Below, one piece after another: positions 6,550-13,822 of a stretch of DNA of 14,862 bases (position 1 is its first letter; each line of letters starts with the position of its first letter). The notes beneath the pieces are model-generated. The model saw only the letters and a list, made by a program, of their open reading frames with translations, was not told the origin of the DNA and ran no database searches. This stretch comes from Planctomycetia bacterium (GTDB taxonomy: Bacteria > Planctomycetota > Planctomycetia > Pirellulales > UBA1268): positions 1 to 14,862 of the forward strand of contig RGBY01000034.1 of NCBI GenBank assembly GCA_009919445.1. The letters are read 5' to 3'. The position numbers were made by a program, and so were the translations under genes.

Positions 6550-7566
6550 TTAGAGGCCCTTGTTTTCCAGGAACTTCAGCAGGTCGGCGACCCGATTGGA
6601 GTAGCCCCACTCGTTGTCGTACCAGCTGACAACCTTGACAAAGTTCCCCAGCCCAATCGTGTCGACGGCTGAGAAGATTGAACTGTGGGGATCGCCCTTC
6701 AGGTCAGTTGAGACCAGCGGCTTGTCGGTGTAGCGGACAATGCCCTGCAGCGGCCCTTCGGCAGCTGTCTTGATGGCAGTGTTGATCGCCTCAGGAGAGG
6801 CATCCTTGTTGAGAATGGCCGTGAAGTCGACCACGCTGACGGTGGGGACTGGCACGCGGAACGCCATGCCGGTGAACTTGCCCTGCAACTCAGGAATCAC
6901 TAGCCCAACCGCCTTGGCTGCTCCCGTCCCTGCCGGCACGATATTCAGCGCAGCTGCCCGGGCATCCCGCAGATCTTTGGCGGCCGTGTCAACCGTTCGC
7001 TGTGAATTGGTGTAGGCATGAACGGTCGTGAGCAGGCCACGATCAATGCCAAAGGTCTCATGCAACACCTTGGCGATCGGTGCCAGGCCGTTGGTGGTGC
7101 AGGACGCATTGGAAATCACATGATGCTTGGCCGGATCGTACATGGCATCGTTGACACCGAGCACGATGGTCAAATCCTCATTCTTGGCTGGTGCCGAGAT
7201 CACCACCTTCTTGACACTATCACGCTTGTGGGCGACCGCCTTGGTGGCATCGGTGAAGAAGCCGGTGCTCTCGACGACGATATCAACATCCTGCGAACCC
7301 CAAGGAATCTGGCCCGGATCTCGCTCGGCAAAGACCTTGATGGTGCGACCATTGACGACCAGATCATTGCCGTCGGTGGCAACCGTTCCCTTGAAGGGGC
7401 CGTAGTTGGAGTCAAATTCAAGAAGGTGGGCATTGGTCTTGGCGTCAGTCAGGTCATTGAGGGCCACAACCTGCACATCACCATCGGGACCAAATTTTTC
7501 GTAGATCGCCCGAAACGTCAGCCGCCCAATCCGACCAAAACCATTGATACCAACGCGAATGGACAC
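6550..7566 (-). CDS. gap: Glyceraldehyde-3-phosphate dehydrogenase, type I
   Basis: GAPDH converts glyceraldehyde 3-phosphate, NAD(P)+ and phosphate to 1,3-bisphosphoglycerate in glycolysis, and the reverse in gluconeogenesis. The protein has 338 residues, the normal length. It shows the nucleotide-binding GINGFGRIGR (7-16), NDLTD (37-41), the catalytic SNASCTTN with Cys156, His183 in TVHAYT, and WYDNEWGYS (315-323). I place the start at GTG 7564-7566, giving VSIRVGING: AGGAGGA lies 6 bases before it, whereas it directly touches the upstream in-frame ATG (7570-7572), too close to use. The LP pair typical of NAD-specific enzymes (LPHKDLR) is replaced by TA (TAAKDLR, 194-200) while Asp38 is kept, so cofactor preference is uncertain. 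It has its own promoter and is convergent with the lipoprotein gene. Confidence 0.95.
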   Translation of the reverse strand: MSIRVGINGFGRIGRLTFRAIYEKFGPDGDVQVVALNDLTDAKTNAHLLEFDSNYGPFKGTVATDGNDLVVNGRTIKVFAERDPGQIPWGSQDVDIVVESTGFFTDATKAVAHKRDSVKKVVISAPAKNEDLTIVLGVNDAMYDPAKHHVISNASCTTNGLAPIAKVLHETFGIDRGLLTTVHAYTNSQRTVDTAAKDLRDARAAALNIVPAGTGAAKAVGLVIPELQGKFTGMAFRVPVPTVSVVDFTAILNKDASPEAINTAIKTAAEGPLQGIVRYTDKPLVSTDLKGDPHSSIFSAVDTIGLGNFVKVVSWYDNEWGYSNRVADLLKFLENKGL

Positions 7567-7572
7567 AAGCAT

Positions 7573-7579
7573 TCCTCCT
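7573..7579 (-). promoter_or_regulatory. Shine-Dalgarno site deciding the gap start
   Basis: On the minus strand AGGAGGA occupies 7579-7573. It abuts ATG 7572-7570 with no spacer but lies 6 bases from GTG 7566-7564. The spacing and the fit to the family N-terminus both favour the GTG. Confidence 0.75.
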
Positions 7580-7656
7580 GCTTTGAGATGCCGAACCGAT
7601 CCGCCACCAACCATTGACGGCTAAACAGCCTTCAACCAGCGGAAAATACGCTGCGG

Positions 7657-7685
7657 ATGATACACGCGCCGCCCCGCTCACTCAA
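7657..7685 (-). promoter_or_regulatory. Sigma-70-type promoter for gap
   Basis: Read on the minus strand, TTGAGT (7685-7680), a 17-base spacer and TATCAT (7662-7657) form a good housekeeping-type promoter. The start point near 7650 would leave a leader of roughly 85 bases before the GTG. The match is by sequence only. Confidence 0.6.
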
Positions 7686-7710
7686 TCACCCACACTGCTT
7701 TCGCGACAGC

Positions 7711-7723
7711 CGGCGATTCGCCG
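7711..7723. promoter_or_regulatory. Palindrome between divergent gap and ABC genes
   Basis: CGGCGA-T-TCGCCG is a perfect 6-base dyad around one central base, flanked on both sides by CGACAG (7704-7709 and 7722-7727, the right copy sharing two bases with the dyad). It lies upstream of both divergent genes and could be an operator. Short GC palindromes are frequent in such DNA, so the evidence is weak. Confidence 0.25.
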
Positions 7724-7771
7724 ACAGAACAACCCACCAAGCCGGCAACCCACGGCTGCCAGACGCAGCTT

Positions 7772-7801
7772 TTGACACCACAGGTCAATTCCGGCAATTC
7801 T
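7772..7801 (+). promoter_or_regulatory. Possible promoter at the start of the ABC operon
   Basis: A perfect TTGACA (7772-7777) is followed after 18 bases by the poorer AATTCT (7796-7801). Transcription would begin about at ATG 7808, so the message could be leaderless. If this promoter is real, the longer reading frame starting at TTG 7772 is excluded. Confidence 0.35.
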
Positions 7802-7807
7802 GTGGAG

Positions 7808-8551
7808 ATGACCACGGCCTTCTCCTCGCCCCAGAACAGTCCTGCCCCTGCCCCAGTGATCGAACTGGCCGGCGTTCGCAAGGCATTTGCGGTGCCGGGG
7901 AGTGAGCCCCTGACGATTCTTGATATTCCGTCGTTTCGCGTGGCGGCCGGAGAACTGGTCGCCCTCGAAGGGCAAAGCGGCTCGGGCAAGTCGACCCTGC
8001 TCAATGTCATCTCTGGCATCATGCGGCCGGATGCGGGCCGGGTGACGATCGGTGGAATTGACATCATGAAACTCAGCGAGCCCCAAAGGGATCGCCTGCG
8101 GGCTGACCGTATTGGCCTTGTCTTTCAACAGTTCAATCTCTTGCCCGGCTTCACGGCCCTGGAGAATGTGCTGGTGGCAATGGCCTTCGGCTCCCGACCA
8201 ACCGACCGGGGCCGGGCCGAAACCCTCCTGCAAGCGGTTGGGCTGGGTGAGCGGCTGCATCACAAGCCGGCGGCCCTCAGTATCGGCCAGCAGCAACGGG
8301 TGGCCGTGGCACGGGCGCTGGCCAATCGCCCCCGGGTACTCCTAGCTGACGAGCCAACCGCCAGCATTGATCCGGCACACCAGCAGCAGGTGATCGATCT
8401 GCTACAGACAACCTGCCGCACCGAGGGTGTCGCCCTACTTGTGGTGACGCATGCCCCCGATGTGGCCAGCCAGTTCCCGGTGCGGTATCGCCTCGAAGAC
8501 TTTAACCTCGCCGCAGCCGCCCATGCCCCTGCCCCGGGAGTCCAGTCATGA
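7808..8551 (+). CDS. ABC transporter ATP-binding protein, MacB/LolD type
   Basis: This 247-residue cytoplasmic ATPase should power the FtsX-type permease encoded directly after it. Visible motifs are Walker A GQSGSGKS (55-62), Q-loop VFQQFNLLPGFTALENV (105-121), signature LSIGQQQR (158-165), Walker B VLLADE (178-182), D-loop SIDP and the switch His215 in VVTHAPD. The signature has Ile where LSGGQ has its first Gly. The Q-loop sequence is typical of the MacB/LolD/FtsE group, which works on envelope substrates instead of classical import. ATG 7808 is chosen because the extra upstream residues (possible TTG 7772 or GTG 7802 starts) overlap a likely promoter. The stop overlaps the permease start in ATGA, so the two are translationally coupled. 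The substrate is not shown by the sequence; see the operon-level finding. Confidence 0.92.
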   Translation: MTTAFSSPQNSPAPAPVIELAGVRKAFAVPGSEPLTILDIPSFRVAAGELVALEGQSGSGKSTLLNVISGIMRPDAGRVTIGGIDIMKLSEPQRDRLRADRIGLVFQQFNLLPGFTALENVLVAMAFGSRPTDRGRAETLLQAVGLGERLHHKPAALSIGQQQRVAVARALANRPRVLLADEPTASIDPAHQQQVIDLLQTTCRTEGVALLVVTHAPDVASQFPVRYRLEDFNLAAAAHAPAPGVQS

Positions 8552-9879
8552 GCCTGCTCGGCATTGCCTGGCGAAACATTCGGCAACGGGCGCTGACCAG
8601 CAGCCTGACTGCCCTTTCCATGGCCCTCGGCGTCGCCCTGGTCGTGACCACACTGGTCACCGGCGGGGTGGTCAAACAGGCCTTCGAATCAGGGGCCGGG
8701 CTGGGCTACAACATGATTGTCGGGGCCAAAGGCAGCCCGTTGCAGCTGGTGCTCAACAGCGTTTATCTCATCAGCAAGCCGATTGAGAATATTTCCTGGG
8801 ACACCTACACCGCTTTTCTGCCGGCTGCCGAACGAGCCGATGGCACCGATGGCATCTGGGCGGCCAGCACCCAGACAGCCGTGCCGATCTGCATGGGCGA
8901 CTACTACCGTGGGCATCGTGTGGTCGGCACCAATGCCGCCTACTTCGACCGGCTCAGCCGCGGTGATGGCCAGCCCTTCGCATTTTCATCCGGGGAGAAC
9001 TTCCGCGATGACGATCGCTATGCCGCCGTGATAGGCAGTCAGGTCGCGGACACACTTGACATCGCTGTTGGCGATGCCATCGCCCCCACCCATGGTGCTG
9101 ATGATGGCAAGGTGCATGATCCCTTTCGCGTGGTCGGCATCCTGGCCCGCACCGACACGCCGGTAGACCGAGGCGTGTTCGTCAACATGGAGGGCTTCTA
9201 CCTGCAGGACGGTCATGCCAAGCCAGTCGCCGCTGCACCTGCGGATGAGGGAACGGAGAACGAGGGTGCCGATGAAGCTGCGGCTGCGGCCCCGGGTGAC
9301 GGCCGGCTGCCTTACAGCCAGCGGGAAGTTACGGCCATCCTGCTGGAAACGGCAGCCCTGCCTGGCCTGCCGGCAGAACTGACCGCCATGGGTCTGCGGA
9401 ACGCCATCAACGAAGGCCGTGATGCCCAGGCCGCACTTCCGATTGCTGAAATCCGTGTCCTCCTTGACCTCTTCGTCACACCGCTTGAGCTGCTCTTCCT
9501 GTTGGTGACGACCTTGGTGGTCATTGTCTCAAGCATTGGCATTCTGGTGAGCATGGTTGGCTCAGCCCTGGAACGCAGCCGAGACGTGGCCATCATGCGG
9601 GCACTCGGAGCCCGCCGCCGAGTGGTGTTGGCAACCGTACTCATCGAGGCGATTCTGCTGGCGGCTGTGGGTGGTGGTTGTGGCTGGCTCCTGGGCCACG
9701 GGGTGGTTGGGCTGATTGGACCCTGGATTGCCACCAATGCCGGTGTGACCGCCGGTTTTCTCTCATTCACGCCAGCCGAAGCACTGTTGGTGCCCTTTCT
9801 GATCGTGCTGGCCATTCTCGCCGCCCTGCTCCCCGCTGTGGCCGCCTACCGGACTGATGTGGCCCGCTGGCTGGGCTGA
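8548..9879 (+). CDS. FtsX/MacB-type ABC permease
   Basis: A 443-residue inner-membrane permease with the FtsX layout: one N-terminal membrane helix (about 18-41), a large periplasmic domain (about 45-305) and three C-terminal helices (about 312-340, 357-390, 410-434). The conserved GAKGSPLQLVLNSVY (59-73) and PFRVVGILARTDTPVDRGVFV (192-212) place it, from memory, with permeases of the PA4065/ZrgB subfamily, not with MacB proper. His-containing patches (THGADDGKVHD, 181-191; DGHAK, 221-225) and an inserted Ala/Glu/Asp-rich stretch (227-252) lie in the periplasmic domain and could bind a cation. LERSRDVAIMRALGARR (341-357) is the usual cytoplasmic loop contacting the ATPase. The start overlaps the ATPase stop by four bases. 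Confidence 0.92.
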   Translation: MSLLGIAWRNIRQRALTSSLTALSMALGVALVVTTLVTGGVVKQAFESGAGLGYNMIVGAKGSPLQLVLNSVYLISKPIENISWDTYTAFLPAAERADGTDGIWAASTQTAVPICMGDYYRGHRVVGTNAAYFDRLSRGDGQPFAFSSGENFRDDDRYAAVIGSQVADTLDIAVGDAIAPTHGADDGKVHDPFRVVGILARTDTPVDRGVFVNMEGFYLQDGHAKPVAAAPADEGTENEGADEAAAAAPGDGRLPYSQREVTAILLETAALPGLPAELTAMGLRNAINEGRDAQAALPIAEIRVLLDLFVTPLELLFLLVTTLVVIVSSIGILVSMVGSALERSRDVAIMRALGARRRVVLATVLIEAILLAAVGGGCGWLLGHGVVGLIGPWIATNAGVTAGFLSFTPAEALLVPFLIVLAILAALLPAVAAYRTDVARWLG

Positions 9880-9953
9880 CCCCGCCCGTTCCTGGATGGC
9901 ACTGGCCCAGTTCCTCGTGCGTCTGCCCGTTCCCCGCAGGGCGGCCGAACTCC

Positions 9954-9959
9954 TATACT
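9954..9959 (+). promoter_or_regulatory. Minus-10-like TATACT directly before gene A
   Basis: TATACT ends 7 bases before ATG 9967, the spacing expected if transcription starts at the initiation codon and the mRNA is leaderless. No good minus-35 box or Shine-Dalgarno site is present. It could give gene A and its followers an internal promoter within the operon. Confidence 0.35.
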
Positions 9960-9966
9960 AACAGGC

Positions 9967-11448
9967 ATGCGTGGAAACCTTGCTCACCACCGGCGGCTGT
10001 TGCTGCCCCTGTTCGTCCTCCTGCTGCTGGCCATACCAGCGCGGCTGGCCGTCGGCTGTCCTTTCTGTGCGGCTGTCTCACTGACGTTCGCCCAAGAAAT
10101 CGACCAGAGTACCGTTGCCGTGATTGCCCGGCTCGTTGAACCCCCACCCGCCTCTGCCCTCAGCCCGACCGCCGAGGGCCCCCTGCCACAGGGTCGCTTT
10201 GCTGTTGTCGATGTTCTCAAGGGTGACGCTCTGGTCCGCGACGCTGGTCTGCTTGAAGAGGACCGGCTGATCGAGGCGATCATGATCGAAGCCAAACCGG
10301 TGGGCGAGCAGTTCCTGCTGATGGCTGTTGAGCCCCCTGAGCTGATCTGGTCGAGCCCGATTGCTGTCAGTGATCGGGCCATTGCCTATTTGAAAAAGAT
10401 TGACCGCCTGCCAGAGTCAGGCCCTGACCGCCTCGCCTTCTTTCAGCAGTATCTCGAGGATGAGGATGACACGCTGGCTCGCGATGCCTACGACGAGTTC
10501 GCTGTCGCCCCCTACAAAGATGTGCAGGGATTGGAAACCCGCATGGATCCAACCAAACTGCTGGAGTGGATTGAAAGCCCCAGCGTTCCTGCCAACCGGC
10601 GGCGACTCTACGCCACCATGCTCGGCATTTCTGGAACACCGGCAGACGCCGAGCGGATTGAACGCATTCTGCTCGGAGAGAATCTGGGGGAAGATGCCGA
10701 CGATATCCGCAGTGGGCTCGATGCCTTGATTGCCTGCTATGTCGTGCTGCGAGGACCAACCGGGCTCGACTTGATTGACTCGCTGTTTCTTGACCGAAGC
10801 GGCCGTGACGTTCCCTTCACCGAGACGTATGCCGCCGTCATGGCGCTCCGCTTCTTGGGGGAAGAGTCTGCAGCGATTCCCCGCGAACGGGTTCTGGAAT
10901 CACTCCGGCTGCTTCTCAATGAACCCAAACTTGCTGATCTGGTCATTGCCGACCTGGCCCGGTGGTCTGACTGGTCCGTCATTGACCGGCTGACCAAGAT
11001 CTATGCCGATGCCACCCCAGAGAATCTTTTCGTCCGTGAGCCGATCGTCAATTACATGAAGGCCTGCCCGCTGCCAGCGGCCGCAGCCGCCATGGATAAA
11101 CTTCGTGAGATTGATCCTGAGGCGGTCCGGCGTGCCGCGACGCTGGCGGGACTGGCTGGTCTGACCACCGCGCCGGCCGTTGCCCCAGAGGCTACGGATG
11201 ACGAGACCGCACCCGTCCGGGTCGCCGATGTTGTCGCTGACGACATCACCTCTGATTCTGGTGAAGCACTGGTCGTCAGCCCAGGTTCAAACCCAGCCGC
11301 ATCCCGTCCAGTCCCCGCAGCGCCAGCGGCCGAGAATGACCAGCCGCTCTTCCGCTGGGGCTTCTGGGTCGTGGTGGTGCTGGTCGTGGCTTTTCTTTCG
11401 CGAGCCTGGCTGCGGGCGGGCGCGAGTAAAACCAAAGCGTCTCACTGA
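9967..11448 (+). CDS. Exported CPFC protein with helical repeats and C-terminal anchor (A)
   Basis: A 493-residue envelope protein of unknown function. Residues 1-30 form a signal peptide. The mature part would begin at or near Cys31 in VGCPFC, a CxxC pair (Cys31, Cys34) that could be a redox or metal site; the AVGC preceding it is only a poor lipobox. Residues 45-142 look like a small beta-rich, NTR/OB-like domain (VAVIARLVE, GRFAVVDVLKG, GEQFLLMAVE). Residues about 150-400 are helical and resemble HEAT-type repeats (LARDAYDEFAVAP, LVIADLARWSDW). A Pro/Ala/Asp linker and one membrane helix (about 464-480) end it. It follows the permease by 87 bases and precedes gene B by 25. A', 1.2 kb downstream, is a related second copy. 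In context it may be an accessory factor of the ABC transporter. Confidence 0.85.
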   Translation: MRGNLAHHRRLLLPLFVLLLLAIPARLAVGCPFCAAVSLTFAQEIDQSTVAVIARLVEPPPASALSPTAEGPLPQGRFAVVDVLKGDALVRDAGLLEEDRLIEAIMIEAKPVGEQFLLMAVEPPELIWSSPIAVSDRAIAYLKKIDRLPESGPDRLAFFQQYLEDEDDTLARDAYDEFAVAPYKDVQGLETRMDPTKLLEWIESPSVPANRRRLYATMLGISGTPADAERIERILLGENLGEDADDIRSGLDALIACYVVLRGPTGLDLIDSLFLDRSGRDVPFTETYAAVMALRFLGEESAAIPRERVLESLRLLLNEPKLADLVIADLARWSDWSVIDRLTKIYADATPENLFVREPIVNYMKACPLPAAAAAMDKLREIDPEAVRRAATLAGLAGLTTAPAVAPEATDDETAPVRVADVVADDITSDSGEALVVSPGSNPAASRPVPAAPAAENDQPLFRWGFWVVVVLVVAFLSRAWLRAGASKTKASH

Positions 11449-11473
11449 GCGTTTCCGGAGGCGACTGACCGCG

Positions 11474-12160
11474 ATGGCAGCAGGACTGTTTGACGCACCA
11501 CCCCCAACTGCCCAGCAGCTTGACGATGACGACATCGACTATCGGGCCCTGGCGGGCTCGGCTATCGCTGCCGGGGTGCTCGCCCTGCTTTCCCCACTCG
11601 CCTTCGTTGACTGGTGGCTGCTGGCGGTTCCAGTCGTCGGCATGGCACTGAGCCTGATTGCCTGGCGGGACATTCACCGGCGTCCTGATGTGCTGACCGG
11701 CCTGCTCCTGGCCCGTGGGGCTCTTGCTGTCTCCGCGGTCTGCCTTGTCGGCGGGCTGAGTTATCTGTCATGGGTCTACACTGCAGAACTACCAGAGGGC
11801 TATGAGCGAATTCACTATGGGCTGCTTGAGCCAGCGGAGGGTGCCCCGGCAGCCTCCGTGCCCGACTCCGCCCGTGATCTCGATGGCCACCTCGTCCTGC
11901 TCAAGGGCTACATGTATCCGGGGAAGCAGCAGCACGGCATCCGCCAATTCCTGCTGGTTCGTGACCAGGGAGACTGCTGTTTTGGAGGCAACCCAAAAAT
12001 CACTGACCGCGTTCTGGTGCACCTTCAGGACGAAAAAGGGCTCACCTTCTCATCCCGTCAAAAAAAGATCGCTGGACGTTTCGTCCTCAGGCCGACGGCC
12101 GGGCAAGACGGTATCGAAGGCGGTGTCCTCTATCACATCGAAGATGCCTTCCCTCGGTAA
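11474..12160 (+). CDS. Membrane protein with DUF3299-like domain (B)
   Basis: A 228-residue protein with about three membrane helices (27-44, 47-64, 79-100) in a DUF4190-like arrangement, followed by an exported domain. That domain (about 135-225) carries LKGYMYPGKQQHGIRQFLLV (143-162) and CCFG (168-171), matching the lipoprotein encoded next (GYILPSFQQ, QFVLVRD, ECCFG). I therefore call both DUF3299-like. The Cys pair could bind a metal or form a disulfide; no activity is established. The start ATG 11474 has GGAGG 12 bases upstream and begins 25 bases after gene A; the longer frame runs back into A and is rejected. The 3' end overlaps the next gene by 17 bases, so coupling is likely. Confidence 0.85.
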   Translation: MAAGLFDAPPPTAQQLDDDDIDYRALAGSAIAAGVLALLSPLAFVDWWLLAVPVVGMALSLIAWRDIHRRPDVLTGLLLARGALAVSAVCLVGGLSYLSWVYTAELPEGYERIHYGLLEPAEGAPAASVPDSARDLDGHLVLLKGYMYPGKQQHGIRQFLLVRDQGDCCFGGNPKITDRVLVHLQDEKGLTFSSRQKKIAGRFVLRPTAGQDGIEGGVLYHIEDAFPR

Positions 12161-12680
12161 GTGGCTGCTGATACCGCTGACAATGCTGCTGCTCACCGGT
12201 TGTGGTGACCGGCACGAAATCGGTTCGCCCAAAGCCAGCGATACCAAACCGAGCCAGCGGACACCACAGGCTCCCCAGCAGGCGACTGGCGGGCATTCCC
12301 GTACCGCCGGCATTCGCGATATCTCCTTTGATGACATCGCCTTTGATATGGAGAAAGGGTCTGCCTTTAGCCGTGATCTCCTTCCCGAGCGGGTCCTCGC
12401 CCTCCAAGGTCAGCCCGTTCGCATCCGTGGATACATCCTGCCCAGTTTTCAGCAGACTGGTCTGACCCAGTTCGTGCTGGTGCGAGACAATATGGAATGC
12501 TGCTTCGGTCCCGGTGCGGCTCTCTATGATTGCATTGTCGTGAAAATGCAGCCGGGCCAGACGGCTGATTTTTCTATCCGACCGGTGGCTGTCACCGGCG
12601 TGTTTGATCTGGCTGAACTCAAAGGCCCCGATGGCAACCACCTGGCAATCTATGCACTAGCTGGTGAAACCGTCCGCTGA
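12144..12680 (+). CDS. DUF3299-like lipoprotein (B')
   Basis: A 178-residue lipoprotein. The signal peptide ends in the lipobox LTGC with Cys20 as the lipidation site. A Ser/Thr/Pro/Gln-rich tether (21-55) leads to a domain with FDDIAFD (62-68), VRIRGYILPSFQQ (92-104), QFVLVRDNMECCFGPG (109-124) and Cys130. This is the pattern of DUF3299, the domain of the lipoprotein that I recall next to a related ABC ATPase and permease in the Zur-controlled PA4063-PA4066 operon of Pseudomonas. It is a paralogue of the exported part of gene B. The start ATG 12144 lies inside the end of B (17-base overlap) and is the only one giving a lipoprotein signal. The next gene starts 3 bases after its stop. Confidence 0.87.
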   Translation: MPSLGKWLLIPLTMLLLTGCGDRHEIGSPKASDTKPSQRTPQAPQQATGGHSRTAGIRDISFDDIAFDMEKGSAFSRDLLPERVLALQGQPVRIRGYILPSFQQTGLTQFVLVRDNMECCFGPGAALYDCIVVKMQPGQTADFSIRPVAVTGVFDLAELKGPDGNHLAIYALAGETVR

Positions 12681-12683
12681 GTC

Positions 12684-13815
12684 ATGCGATTTGTTCCCAT
12701 CAATCCGGCCGCAGGTCCGCAGACGCGCAAGAGACTGCTGCTTCCATTGTTCTGGCTCGGCCTGACGGCGCCTGACCTTTGGCGTTGGTGAAACCCTGGC
12801 CCCCGCCACCCCAGATGAGGCCGGTCGCCGCCAGCAGCCGGAAGGGCTGCTGGCCACCGCCGTCGGCGACCAGCTAAGGCCGGTCGCCGAAAACCGCGAG
12901 CCCCTCATTGCGGCCGTCACCGCTGCCTTCTCTGGCACGGCCGTGCTCTTTGAAACCCGCCCCGCAGACTGGCAGGCCGTGGCAGCGGATGAACTGCTGA
13001 TTGGCTACTGTCTGACCGCGGCCCCGCCGGTCACGGATCCACAGCAAGCCGCCGACCGACTCCGCTGGTTTGCCCATCGGCTTGAGCATCCCAATGCTGC
13101 CATCGCCGCTGATGCCTACGCCGAATATGCCCTCGCTCCTTTTGCAGTGGTCCGCGAGGCGACCACTGCCTTGGATGCAGAGCAGCTGGCCAGCTGGCTA
13201 ACCGACCCCGCCATCAACCCGCAGCGACGCGGCTTCTATGGACTGGCTGCCGGGCTGGTGGCCCGACAGCGACAGGGCAGTGAGGCCAGCTGTTGTCGGC
13301 AGGCCCTCCACCAGGCCCTTGCCGCACCGCGTGGGAGTGACTTTCAGGCCGGCACTGACGGCCTGCTTGCCGGGCTGCTCATCGCTGACGGTGCTGAGGC
13401 AATCAATAACACTGCTCTGGGACTGTTTGCAGAAACGGCCAGTCCGGTCGATCAGCGACACCTGCTCAACGCCCTACGATTTGCCTGGGAAGAGCCGGCC
13501 GACACCATGCCTCGCCACCAAACCGTGGCGACCACCCGCCGGCTGCTGGCACTCCCGCATCTGGCTCGGGAGGCCATCATCGATTTAGCCCGCTATCAGG
13601 ACTGGGAGGCGCTCCCTGCGATCGTCCCGCTCTGGGATGAACTTGGCCAAGATGACCCGCTGATCCGGCCGGCGGTGGCGGGCTATCTGGTGGCCTGCCC
13701 ACAACCAGCTGCCCGACAGGCGGTTGAGCAGCTGCGGCGGCGTGATGCTGATGCGGTTGCGGCAGCGATCGCAGCCTCACGCTTCCCGCTTCCTGCGGCC
13801 ACTGACTCGCGTTGA
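12684..13815 (+). pseudogene. Second copy of the helical-repeat protein (A'), frameshifted
   Basis: ATG 12684 opens a signal-peptide-like sequence (TRKRLLLPLFWLGLTAP), very similar to that of gene A (HHRRLLLPLFVLLLLAIP), but the frame stops at TGA 12789. The body continues in the next frame from LTFGVGETLAPAT (after the stop at 12763-12765) to TGA 13813. A one-base slip between about 12766 and 12789 joins them. The body matches A: AADAYAEYALAPF against ARDAYDEFAVAPY, IIDLARYQDWEALP against IADLARWSDWSVID, and VAGYLVACPQPAARQAVEQL against the end of A. It lacks the CPFC pair and the C-terminal membrane helix. In the body frame the first usable start is GTG 12943, which would remove signal and N-domain. 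It may be a decayed duplicate, a programmed +1 shift (CTT-T-GGC at 12777) or a sequencing error. Confidence 0.75.
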
Positions 13816-13822
13816 AGATCGA

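Noticed and set aside
7018..7617. Long plus-strand frame of 199 codons opposite gap
   Set aside because: It is the complement of a clear GAPDH gene, with no family resemblance of its own.
11180..11473. Upstream extension of the DUF3299-like membrane protein B
   Set aside because: The extra codons lie inside gene A in another frame and show out-of-frame composition; ATG 11474 after a GGAGG is the sensible start.
12943..13815. A' as an intact gene starting at GTG 12943
   Set aside because: This would drop the signal peptide and N-domain that are present upstream in another frame and match gene A, so a frameshifted gene explains the data better.
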